Positions 44,301-57,100 of a stretch of DNA of 64,000 nt are shown here, piece after piece. Source of the DNA: Chrysogorgia sp. JL179-B06. Its lineage: Eukaryota > Cnidaria > Anthozoa > Scleralcyonacea > Chrysogorgiidae. The position numbers were made by a program, and so were the translations under genes. The stretch lies in the NCBI GenBank assembly GCA_035772405.1, contig JAYKKM010000450.1, forward strand, positions 5,432,001 to 5,496,000, in the 5' to 3' direction. The notes under the pieces were generated by a model. The model was not told the DNA's origin and searched no databases. It was given only the letters and a program-made list of their open reading frames with translations. Every line of letters begins with the position of its first letter. Position 1 is the stretch's first letter.

Positions 44301-46757
44301 CTATTTATTTTCCCGAAGGTATATGGTCTTTGTAACTCTATTGTATTCAGCCAGTGTCTTATTGTGCAACCACTGTTCCATGCAATCCAGAGCTAAATAT
44401 TGATAATCCAAGTGAAATTTATTGACAAACAGTTCTGGCCTGCCTGTGATGACATGAAGATCACCAACACCATTGATACAAATTTTACGAACCACTTTTC
44501 CATGACAAGGAAATTGCCCCCAGTTTTTGAAGCGAGTATTCCAAGGCCACATATTTCTACGATCTAATTAATAAACAAAATATTATGACGTGCAACTACT
44601 AATTGCATCTACCTCCAACTTACCACCTATCCTATGCACCTATTTACCATACACATATACAATCTACCACCTACTTCCTCCAGCTTACCATGTATTAGTT
44701 ACGGAGTTATCACAATGTTTCCATCATCCAACGAATTTAATCGACGAGAGCTCATGAGACAAAGGAAAGCGACCAAAGAGAGCAGATCACAAGTAAAAAA
44801 ACTTACCTTGAGAGGAATTCAAAGTTTTCAACTTGACATTGGTGAACAGCGAGGGGAAATATGTTTCATCAGGAATTCCTGTATCTTTGACCCATTCCAA
44901 GAACGTGTTTGCCACGTGACTATTTAAGGTAAAGCTCACAAATTTCCGAGAAAGGACAACGTGCGTGGAACCTTTGACGAGGGTGAAGTCGGGAAACACA
45001 TGTTTTGCTTTTTTTGTCAGCCTTGCTCCACGATAAACATAATGAAAGCGATTGAAAATAGTTCTAGTTCAAAAAATAATAATTTGAAGTTATACAACTG
45101 TTTTATCTTTATGTTCAACTGCATTTTTATGCAACTGTTCAACTTACATCTGTTTAATATTACACATGTTCATGAACTAATATATTGTGAATAGATATTG
45201 AGAATAGTTACAACACAAGGGGGTCAACAAGGGGGGGGGGGGCAGACGTGAGGCATCCACAAATGTGCCAGGGGCCCCTGGCGGTGCGTAATGAATGCAT
45301 CTATGAATGAATGTCTTACCCCAGAAAGATGTCTAACTGCCCCAGAGTACCCCACAGTACCTATTGTCCAGCAAGCTCATTGTGAGCTCCATATATATGT
45401 AGAGCTCACTGCTATTCAATGGTATTACCTAAACCACAACTGCATGCATGGTTGCGAGACTCATATACAGGGGCGTCGCTACTGGGGGTGTGTGGGAGGG
45501 TGTCCCAACTTATTTTTGCAATTTTGCACAATATCACAACTGCCTTGGATTTCGAGGCAGCACTTCTCTTGCGATAGTTTATGAATATGAATTGTCCAAT
45601 AACACTTAAGGCCTGTTTACACAGACGATTATTGCTGCGATTTTTCTGACCCTGACGTATGCGATATAGTGGATGATGATTCACTAAAGTGCTGAACGTC
45701 ATAGATCTGCACAAATGGTTCAATACATTCGTAAGACATGAATCCATTCGATCGCATGCGTTAAAAAGAGAAAAATCGCAGCAACAATCAGCTGTGTAAA
45801 CGGGCCTTTATTGACCGAGCTGGAGGTATTTACGGCAAAATTACTCCTGAAGGAGCGAGGTCTTTCAGTATAGTCGACCGAGCGACGAAGGAGGAAGCTC
45901 TGCCGTACGTTAAGACCGCTCACGCTAGCCAAACATATATAATAAATACATTCAATAACTATATATACATATTTGAATGACAATGTACATATTTGTATAG
46001 TGTGCTTGTTACCCGTTTACCTATTCTTTGGCTTCACGCCTTTTGCAATACTTTCTCCACCCAAACTCTTCAATATCTCAACCAGCTCGTTGTTCGTCCT
46101 CAATGGAAACTCCTGACCCGTTAAATTTATAAAATATTTCCACATTTTATAACGTTTCCAGAGATCTTTCATACAAATTAAGTCTGCCTGAAGAACAGTA
46201 AACTCTCCCCATCTTACGTCCACTAATGTTGAGGCGATGAACACGTTTGGAAAGCAATCTGTGATCCCTTGAACAGCATGGTGGAAAATGCTTGGTGATT
46301 TTTTATCAACATGGATACAGTAGTAATTCTGAGGTCGATAAATAGCTCGGAGAAGTCGTTCAAATTGTTCAATGTCTTTGTAAATCGCGATGCCATATGC
46401 AATAGGAAAGTCTCTGTCTGTTTCTTGAAAAGATCTGAGGATATAGCCCCTTTGCTCTTTAAATCTTTCACAATTCCTAGAAAGATTGATGTAGGTTTCA
46501 GGTGAAATGGCCAGTTTTGGAAAACGTTTCATTTCTCGGTTCGCTCGCGAAACTTCCTTTTTATCTCCATGTATTATTCGTTGGCAATCCACAGTCAATA
46601 TGTTTGTCTTTAATCTCAATTCACTTCTACCAACATTCGTAATCCCTGATGTACTAAAATGCAGGTTATACGATAGCACAAGAATCAAGGCTAAAGACAG
46701 TAAAGAAACTGTTTGCAACAGAAGTATTTTTCGGTGATTTTTAAACCCAAACATCAC
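44301..46757 (-). CDS. Core-2/I branching beta-1,6-GlcNAc-transferase-like, copy C
   Basis: Three exons: 46021-46757, 44807-45063, 44301-44563; 1257 nt, 418 residues. Short cytoplasmic MMFGFKNHRK, then anchor ILLLQTVSLLSLALILVL. The Branch domain has [78 protein letters not shown] and FVNKFHLDYQYLALDCMEQW. It is the shortest of the three copies and appears intact. Order on the minus strand is C, B, A, so C is first in transcription direction. Confidence 0.9.
45228..45592. repeat. Dispersed repeat, inverted partner of 50868-51175
   Basis: Shared blocks in inverted order: cagacgtgaggcatccaca, cagcaagctcattgtgagct plus ccatatatat, and tgccttggatttcgaggcag plus cacttc. The partner on the opposite strand at 50868-51175 keeps the same blocks. 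Encodes a short peptide (YRK.SAASKSKA) in both, probably from a retroelement. In GCNT copy C intron 1. Confidence 0.75.
45607..45812. mobile_element. MITE-like foldback (aaggcctgtttacacag ends)
   Basis: Ends aaggcctgtttacacagacg and, inverted, ctgtgtaaacgggccttta, with inner gattattgctgcgattttt / aaaaatcgcagcaacaatc. About 205 bp in GCNT copy C intron 1. Confidence 0.75.
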
Positions 46758-48158
46758 TAGAGCCTGAGTGATCAGGTCGACAGCTAATTAGCGATTTAAA
46801 AATATATAGTTTTCAATATTTATATTAATAAAATTTCATTATGAACAAGTTTTTCAATTTCTTTTAGCTTAATATAAAATGTACATGAGCAAATTATTAA
46901 TTTTTTGTGACATGGTTGGCTTGACAACGCTACCCATATTCAAACATTTCATTGTACTCGTGTCAATATTATATTATGTTAGCCTTTTCTTTTCAACATA
47001 AATTGAAGCACCGCTCACAATGCTAAAATAAATTCAGCCATACATCTGTTTTTACCGATGATACTGAGGATATATACTATTACTTATTGGATTCCTCTGA
47101 GCCCAATATTACAGGTTGCTGCCCAATATATAGCTGTCCTACATCGTAAAATATTGGGCTGCCACGTGATGTTATTATAGACAGTTGACTGGTGGATTCT
47201 GTGTGAGGATATAATAATATTACTTATTGGATTCCTCTGAGCCCAATATTACAAAATATTTAAGTCGATAATTCAATATTGGGCGAGTATTGCAAATATT
47301 TCAAACACTCATTAATAATTCATGAGGAAAAGACAAAAGAAAATCACTACCGTATCGTGTCTTTAAATGTGATAAAGATTCGTCCTGATTTACATAAACT
47401 TTATCTTTGATTTTCTCGGCTTAGACAACATCGATTCTCAAAATTACTACGCCAATGAACTTATCAAATGGGTCGTGTTTGAAGCCGTTTAATAAACTCG
47501 CAGCACGTGTTTTATCAGATCTAAAACACTCGGGCTACGCCCTCGTGTTTTATATCTGATAAAACACTGCTGCTCGTTTATTAAACAATACGTAATATTG
47601 GGCGAAGATGAATCCAATAGGTGTTTTATTATATCGAACAAAATATCTCAACATAAAGATGTTTCTTCGCACGTAAACAGTCAAAAGGTTGTTGGTCGTC
47701 AAAAAGAATAATAAAAAGACTCGAAAAACACATCACGTTCCGCGAGAAAGTACTTCAACCAATAAAATTTCGATTTATATAAAAGGCACGCGAGTGACGT
47801 TGCTTTGCTCGTGAATTGAACAGCCCGTGTAAACAGTCCAAAGGTTGGTGCCCAATATGTAGCTGTCCTACATCGTAAAATATTGGGCTGCCGCGTGATG
47901 CTAATAGAGACAGTTGATTGGTGGATTCTGTGTGAGGGTATAATAAGGAGATAGGACGTCATAAGATTAGAACTAAACATGCTGCACTTGAAAAATGTGA
48001 TAAGTATTTTTAATTCCTGTAACAGACATGAATTTGCATAAATTTATATTGACAGTTGGATTTATAAATATATAAGTGGCTTTGTTATAACAGAATGTGC
48101 TATCCGCGCTCGACTCAGAGCCGAAGTATCGAGATTATTTTCATTCGTCTTCATCATT
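46758..48158. mobile_element. Spacer with 'cccaatatt' foldback elements
   Basis: An element at about 47222-47632 has inverted ends tattggattc and gcccaatattac. A block at about 47117-47210 (gcccaatat.tagctgtcct plus acatcgtaaaatattgggct) is duplicated at 47849-47942. The element centre carries aaaacactcgggctacgccc and tcgtgttttat. 46758-47080 and 47950-48158 show nothing recognised. Confidence 0.65.
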
Positions 48159-51100
48159 TCAAGTTCTGCTTTGAGGGGCCGTTTTTCTTAATGGTGAGAG
48201 TAGTGATGATATTGGTTTACTTTTCACACATCTTGAATACGGACTATCGATAGATAGTCCAAGTTTGACAAAACTTGCCGCCGACTTCGCACCATTGGTC
48301 CTATTACAAAAGAAAGAATTAAAATTCATATTATTCAATGTTTTTGTATGCCAAGGTATATGATGGTATGGTATAATGTTTGTATTAATTGTATGGTGTA
48401 GGATTCCGAGCATGATATGAACACCAGAATCGGTCAGGCTTGTGGCGCCATACACTCTCTTCAAAAAGTGTGGAAGGAACCTATCAAGAAAGAAACTAAG
48501 ACCTAAGTCTTTCGAAACGATCTTAATCTATGGTTCAGATTCGTGGACGCTAAACGTAGCACGCTGCAAGAAACTTGATGGTACATACACCAGAATGCTA
48601 CGTACAACGTACAACATCTCCTGGAGAGAACAGCATACCAACAAGTTTTTCTATGGGAACCTGCAGGTCACGTCTTTCGTCATGATGAACTAGCTGGTAA
48701 GCTCAGTACTACTTTAGACTCCAGACGCGAAACGACGTGTAGGTTAGAAAAGGACACTGGTCTCTCAGGAAATGATTTAATGAATGCAATGCAAGTACTA
48801 GCGACACCTGAAGGAATCGGATGACCCAAGAAGAAGAAGAAGAAGAAGAGGAGAAGAAGAAGAAGAAGAAGAAGAAGAAGAAGAAGAAGGAGGAGGAGGA
48901 GGAGGAGGAAGAGGAGGAGAAGAAGAAGAAGTGTTAATGTGTTGCGTGGCGACGTATGCTGTCGTACTCTTGACTTAGTTACCATAGTATAGAGATACTA
49001 TATATAGCATGTATCTAACCACTGAAAATGCCATAGCTGTCACAATCTCCTACTTATGCAGTTTACTGAGTACTAACCTTAGAACAGTAGACTCTGAGTC
49101 TGTTGTTACTGCTGATGATAGTCGGCCATCGACAGGTGTTCCACTATCTCTCGTTATTTGAGACTCAGTACGACAAACATTTTTGGAAAGGCCTCCTATC
49201 TCACCACCCCAAGCGGCACGAAGTCCTGATCGGCATGGCGTCGGACTTAGCCGGAAATCCTGAGGCAAGAACAAGCTTTGCAGAAAGTCTTTTCTTGATT
49301 TATTGATCTGTGTGGGAAAAGAGCACCATTAACCCTTTAAGCCCAAATATCAACATATAAATTCTCCTTATTGGTCTGCAAACATTACTTACCTTGAAGA
49401 TAATACTTTGTGTTAATGTAGAGCATTATTATTAATATATCACAAGATAGTGTCAAAAATACAAAGTGAATTTCAGTTTCAGTCCTTTAACCCACCTGCT
49501 TCAGAAAATCCTTTCTGGCATTTCCATAACCATTAAAAATGTGATCAGCAAAAAGCAGTTTCCCACCAATGTACATCTACACAAGAAGTAATTTTTAGCA
49601 ATATGATTTCATGACCAATGTACCTCGCTGTCTTTGCGTTTAATAATAATATCTTATACAGACGATACATGCGTGATCGTCAAGCTCGTATCCTCAGAAA
49701 AATTATTATGAGTCCCGGACAGGAATCGAACCTGTAACCTTCTGATTGCCGGTGAGACGCTATAATCATTGAGCCACCGAGACTCAGATGGAGAGCGAAG
49801 GTTACAATGATGTACTGGTTCCATTGATATATGTACTGCCTATGCGGCAGTCACTATATATCGGTAAAGTTTGGATGTGTGTTGTTTATGTCGACAACTG
49901 GGTGTAAAACTATGTCAAAAAGTACTTTCCTACCAGGAACATTCCTGGTACAACATTATGTCGTTTCACAAGCAATGGTTCATCTATTTTCAATGAGCTG
50001 TCCACATCATATAAGACAATACGAAAAGGATCGTGGCGAGCCTAAAGCGAAAACCAAAAATAAAGTTACATATAAAGAAAGTTTTGAGTGTCAAATTTTA
50101 AGGATACTAAAAGGATACTATTTTAAATGCCAAAAATGGAGTGGAAGATTATAATGAAAAATTACGGCGTAACATCGACATTACTGACATCATCGTCATA
50201 TTTAGTCAGAACTAATTTACGGGGCCCCGATAATCGATTCTCCCGGACCACCTCCTGCGAATCTGCGATTTATGGTGAAGAATCATTAATGTCCTGGGTG
50301 GGAGATTGACCTTCAGTTGATAAGAAAGAGCTGATTTACCGATTTACCAACGTTAACTCGAGGATGAAGGAATATATAGGTGTCTAGGTATTCACGATTG
50401 TTTAACATTGTACTGTATAGTGATAATATAGAAGCTGTAGTGGAGCCTACATGGGGCGGCAGACTCAAGACATGTATAAGGGCTCCGTCTACCTCTGTTA
50501 CACCACTGACCATAATACTTGCCTGAGCACACGGAAAAGAGCGATTTCTGTTTTTTTCGTAGTAAAGTTGTTCAAGCATACTTGTGCATGGGGTATCAGC
50601 TGGGTGTCTGAAAATATGAGAAACTAGTCAGTCTTGGTTTTGAATTTTATGTAATGTATCATTTTATGTAATGTATTGAATTTTATGTAATGTATAATTT
50701 ACCTGGACGAGACAACACTGACAACAAGAAGTTGAGTATGTGCGACACGTTCCCAGATGAACACGTCATACTCTACGTCGGTGACAAAAGGGATCTCTCG
50801 TTTTCTGCACCTGAGAATGAAAAACATGAAAAATACTTGGTCAATGAATACAGTCATCCATTAGAGACTCTAAGTTACTATCGCAAGGGAAGTGCTGCCT
50901 CGAAATCCAAGGCATATTTATGTAAAATTGCAAAAATAAGTGGTGGGCTTATTGAAGTCAAAGTTGCAGCGGAGGTAGTACAGCCTCGCATCCATGCGGT
51001 TATGGTTTAGGTAATACAAGAGCAGTGAGTTCTACATATATATGGAGCTCACAATGAGCTTGCTGGACCAAAGATACTCGCACAGCCAGGGGTGGGTGAA

Positions 51101-54100
51101 GCATGTGATGAGGCCCCTGGAACATTTGCGGATGCCTCACGTCTGCCCCCTTGTGTTGTAACCGTTCTCAACATCTATTCACAATATAGTAGTTCATGAA
51201 CGTGTTTACATAAACATTCTATATAAGGCAAATAGTTGAACAAGAGAAATATTTCTTTGATTTGATTTTTCCTTCGATACTTTAGACAGGTTTCTGTTTT
51301 TAAAATACTAATGAATGATGTCAACCCTGTCATCATTTTCGATACAATATTCTGCTGCTAGAGAAATTTTAAAGAGAATTCAAACGTTAATGATATACTT
51401 GAATGTTATTCTAGAGATTGTATCAACTGGGACTCGAACACTTTCTGGGTATCAACAGTGTGTATACAGTAAGAACTTAACAGTGTGTATACAGTAAGAA
51501 CTTAACAGTGTGTATACAGTAAGAACTTAACAGTGTGTATACAGTAAGAACTTAAATGTATTAATCTGTTACCTGCAAAAAGGATATTTTTCACCACGAA
51601 TTTCTGCACGCAAGGCTCTGTGATGGGATATGAGTTAAGAATAACCAACTTATTATATCAACAATCAACTTTGGCACAATAATTATTGTATAGAACAAGG
51701 TATGATATTCTTGGTATATTCATAATATGTTCAGTCTTTTTATCATATAGAAAATTTCACATCGAAAAAATTATTACATTTATATTCTGACGCATCAATT
51801 AATTGATTTGCGTCAGACATAGTTTGACGCTACTCTGGCTTTAAAACATTTTTTGAACGTAACTTTAAAGGTTACTGTCCATGACCCAACGTTTCGACCC
51901 TCCATTCTAGTGTCTTCATCAGGGGTGATCGTTGCAAAGTTAGGATCCCTATTTATACCCTCATCTTTAATCATAATTACCAATAGCAAGCTAATCAACG
52001 AACCGATGATGACGTTATCTATTAACAAGATGCAAATAAGCTTCTGGTAATAAACCCCCGTCAGGCCGTCATCGCGATTCAATGGGGCGTGGGCGCTATT
52101 GATATGCGGCCAAGCCTCCAGACAACGTCTCTGATGGTACCGCGGATTAGTGGTAATAATTTTGAGTCTGACCGTTTAGTCGTTTAGTCTGACCGATGTA
52201 CTCCTGATCAAAATTTAGACAATTTTATGAATTAATTTCAAAGGATACACTGAACAGCCGTCCTTTGGAGAAGATGATCTTGGCTCGCTCTTTACCAGGC
52301 CACATCGAAACGCAGGTCTAGAGGCACATCTATAAAATCCAGAAGAGAAGATGATAAAAAGGATTACGATGTCAGAAAATAGGAAGTGCGAAATCATTAA
52401 CCGAGGATATTTCATCATTTTTCAACTAGAAAAATGCCTGCGCAAATCAGACAGATCGTAGTTTTAATAGTTCCATAATTATATATAAAATGTTTACTCT
52501 GCACATGCTGTGATTGGTCAGCTTCTCGATCAGGCTACGGAGACCGGAATAGTGTTACACATACAGGTGATGTGTAATTATTCAAATATAAGCAATTATT
52601 TTTTGAATTATTTTATAAAAATAATAGAAAATGTTTGCTCGGATCTCTATAACGTGATCGTAACTCTCGTGAAGTAATAAAAACACTCGTAAAGTTAGGA
52701 AAGATCTCGCCTCGGCGGTTCGTGCCTCTCCCCTCACTTCTCCATACGATCCTCATTTCTCCCTACGATCTCACTTATCCCTACGATCCCTCGCTTCTCC
52801 ATACGATCCATCACTTCTCTCACTTATCCCTACGATCCCTCACTTCTCCCTTCACTTTTCTTATGTTTTATCTACGTCACTAAACAGATGGTGAAGATGA
52901 GTTGTCATGGCAATATTTAACATTGAACTACGTCATAAACCTTTGTTTATCCACTTCAGTTAAGTAAATCCGGGACGCTCCTGAATTCTCATCACGTGAC
53001 CAATCAAACCCAGGCTCCTTTAAACCCTCAGCCGGGCTATGCAGGCGCTCAAGTGGCTTCACTTTGCTGACGTCAAACTTTTCACCACGTGGTATCGGTG
53101 GTGCTGACGGTGCACGCTCGTCATGGCTTGATATCACGTGATTTAATTTGTGTAGTATTTCCTGTGATGAAGGCAAGGCGCCTGGTAAGGACTTCGCTGA
53201 CAGTTGTCTTCGACGAGCTTGTTTGGAAGGAAGTTTGACTGGCGAGGTTATACCAACTAACAAACGATAACCTTCCATCCACTCATAAGCAATATTTCTA
53301 GGAAATTAAGATGAAAATCAATGAAACTTATTCAATGTTATTACTTAATGACGAAGGAAAACGTTATCCTATTGGCGTCGTTATCGATATTTACAAAAAT
53401 TCAGAGCAAATGAGAAAATAATAACAACAAAATACAACAAAATACAAAGCACCCATGCGAGGCACCTCTCCGTAAACAGTACAATATTGAAACGTACAAT
53501 GGCGTATGTGGCGTATATGGCGTCTTAGTCCCTGTGACAGGGACAGTCCCTTGCGATTGACCAGGTACAGGTCCTATCCACGTCAAATACAGAGAGCAAA
53601 AGTGCTGAGTAATGGCGGAAAAGGAAACTCTTAAATACAGTTACACTGGAGAAACTACTAGGTGGAGCTACTTTACAAACACACCCCAATTCACCTCTTC
53701 AATACACTTGCTTCGAACGCATTTAAGTTAAGAATTTAAAAATAAAAATGACAGCCTTACTTTATTCGACGTTTCAGTTTGTATAACTCGACATCAGAAG
53801 GAAGGTCAAGGGCAAGGTTTCTCCTTTCTGGGAATTTCTTATCAAGTTCTTCCTTTCTCTGTTCTTGTTGTTCCTCGTTATTCACAGGTTGACTTTGTTT
53901 CTAAAATAAGAGGAGGATATACCACATCATCCCGCGATTTGAGCTTAGGTTGCTGTGTATTTATTTAGTTATTTACTAAAAATCTGGAGGCCCTCTCACA
54001 TAAGTGGTTTTTAGGGGTCCTGAGCTCAATAATTACAAAATTAAATAAAATATTCATACTAATTTACATACTATTTATATAACACATAAAATAACCGGAA

Positions 54101-57100
54101 GTAAATGAGCGAGTACACGCTGTCTGATTGGTTACTGAGCTCAAAAACCGTGCATTATAACTCAATAAAGCATAAGCTGACGTGATTCCTCGCGTAGATT
54201 TTGTCGTTTTTGACGGATTTTAAGTAGTTTAAAACAAAAAAGAAAGTCAAAGAATAGCTGGATACAAAGCTAATCAAGGTACTAACACAACAGAATGTTT
54301 TAACTGCAACGTTGAGTGCATTTTCATCGCTAAAATCGCCAACGTGTTTTCATCATAGGCTTCCTAGCAACGCACATAGTAACGTCATTTATAACAGGTA
54401 AATCTACATTTTTCATGGCTTTATTGTTAATTTAATGGCCGTTCTTTTATAAAAGAAATAAAAAACTTTGTCTTGTCTGATTATCGAGTTATAATGGCAC
54501 TCGAGAAGCTAGTAAAACACTCGGCCATCGCCTCGTGTTTTACACGCATCTCTCGTGCCATTATAACTCGATAATCACACGCGACACGTTTTTTAATTAA
54601 AATTTAAAATCAAACTAATAGCGACGCGCGGTAATGACGTCAGTGTGTATATTGATCTAAATGGCAAATCTTAGCGTAACAGGTTCTTAAAATCTAGGTT
54701 CTTATATGCGGGTTTTTACTGTATTGCGTTTGTTAAAGTGTTACGTTATGTCGCATAAAGTGCGTTCGTACCCGTAGACCTTTGGCTCTTCTCTCTTCTC
54801 GTCTATTTCTTGGTTTTGGTTTTATTATCGGCTGAGACAAATAGAAATTTCGGAATAAAATTACAGGTACATGATGTGAAACAGGGCAAGAAGAAGAATG
54901 AGAAAAGGGAAAATAACAAAGGAAGAAAACTCCTCCAACCTGTTGCGCGGCATCAGAATGATATTCACCTGTTGTCATCATTTCACCCTGTGAGAAATAA
55001 AACAATACTTAGACCATAGACTAAATATAACGTTTGATGCCACTTCTCGAGGGACCACGGGAACTGTCAAGCGACCAATCAGAAACGTTCTAACTAGACG
55101 GAGCTGGGGAACTGGAAGAGAGCCATGAGGACGTCTGCGAAGGAGACTGGTTACCATACATGTCTATGAGCTGGGAGATCCGGGTTTGAATCCTGGGTCA
55201 GACCACCACTCAGGGTCATAAAATAATTGAGGAGAAGGTGCTGCCTTTGCAACAACACCAGCAAATGGTAAGAATTTCAGGTCTTCTCGGAAAACGACCT
55301 TAAATCGGCCCTTGGAATCCCTAATCAGTTGGGTTTTCCGTTCACCTAAGAGTGATAAACTGAATAGTCGAGCGCTTAAAACACGAGCCTCTGGTTCGGA
55401 TAAATAGGGCAACTTTATCCTGCGTGATCTAAATAAATGATACTCAAGGACTATTTTTTAGTGTTTTTAATGGTTAATATATCTGCACCAGTCCACCAAT
55501 TGATCATGTGTAAAGGTAATAGTTTTCCTTCACCTGAAATCATACCAATCACTTCCAACGAATGTAAATGTCATATTAATTGTGTACCTCTGTCTAAATT
55601 AATTGTGTACCACGTCATTACCCCATCCCAATCTTAGACGCATGTACGCATTGCGTACCTAATTTTTACTTGGTGATAACCTACCATAGCGTTCAGTTGA
55701 ACATGGTGTTCACTTTGTGTGACTCCAACCATAATCTTACACGACTCTTGTTTACCGCTGTAATGCAAAGTCATGACATCGCGGCTCACGATTCTCAGCG
55801 TGAAATATTTGTTTAACTAAATAAAAAACAGAAAAGTTTTACTAAAAATGCAGTCTGCGGAATGAATGCTATTATGATACTCAGACTATAGTATCATTTG
55901 TTTGCATCTGATACGCATGCTCACTAGGTGACGTAGCGACTTCACAGCCAATCAGAATTGAGAGAAAAATAATTTGAATGATAATAACCGTTACTATTTG
56001 TTGTTTACCTCTAAAAGAACAGCTGGAAGTAGTTTACTGGCCTTCCAAGCCCACTCTCTCACAATGACACCATCCTTTGGATATGGGAAAATAATATTTA
56101 TGAATAAATATGAAAGCTGCTAAGTTCTCAAAAGAACTGGATATAATATGAAAAGGAGAAATAAGAGAACTTCAATGTGTTGGAAAATACTTAAGAAAGA
56201 GTACTTACGTATGTTCATGGACGACGTTTCATCTGACCTGAAGAAGGACACATCGTCCGAAACGTTGTCCATTAATATACGTAAGTACTCTTACTTAAGT
56301 ATTTTTCGACATTATCTTCAAATAATATTAATTTATGGACACATATATAAGCAAAGATGTTAGATGGAAGTCGATACGGTGCAAGTTAAAATATTTATTT
56401 AAAACATCGTTTCATTACCTTATCATGTATGGTTCCTTTTTTTGACGTGCATAAAAACCTAAAAGGTTTAAATATTTCTTTCTGACTTTTGGATTATATT
56501 AATAAGAGCGACCATGAATGATTTAACTCGTTATTAGTTGCTTCAAATGTTTCCTAGATTAGTTGTCTGAATATGAGAATACTTGAAGGTTTTGTTAAAG
56601 TACATCAAAACGTATAGAAAAAGGAAGAGTTTTATTGTTAAACAATACGTACTGTTTTCCCTGTTTACCACGACAGTAAGCACTTGTTGGAGTAAAGTAA
56701 GCAATCAATGTGTCCTCACAATCATCGTCATACACATAAGTGTATTTTCCTTCGCCTACCATATTTTTAGCGACACACACTGCCATCTTCCCGGAAGGAT
56801 AGCTGAATAATACAGTTACGGAGTTGTACAAGTACAAGAGACCTTGTTGGTCACGAACTTTACTCTATTTTCTTCCTTTAGCCTCCTGTTTTCTCTCGGT
56901 TCGTCCACTACGTCCGTCCGTCCGTCCGTCCGTCCGTCCGTCCGTCCGTCCGTTCGTCTGTCTGTCTGTCCGTCTGTCTGTCCCTCTCTCTCCCCCTCTC
57001 TCTCCCCCTCTCTCTCTTTCTCCTCTCTCTCTCTCTCTCTTTCTCCTCTCTCTCTCTCTCCCTCCCCCTCTCTCCCTAAAAACATGTAAGGATACTACAA

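Noticed and set aside
48829..48935. Lys/Glu or Leu-rich coding repeat
   Set aside because: An (AAG)n tail of a LINE remnant, not an exon.
49103..49306. Plus-strand ORF with protein-like composition
   Set aside because: Mirror of the minus-strand exon 49078-49259, which has good splice borders and continuous phase.
55164..55412. 82-residue minus-strand ORF in the FAM194-like gene
   Set aside because: Overlaps a tRNA-derived SINE, and the neighbouring exons join in phase without it.
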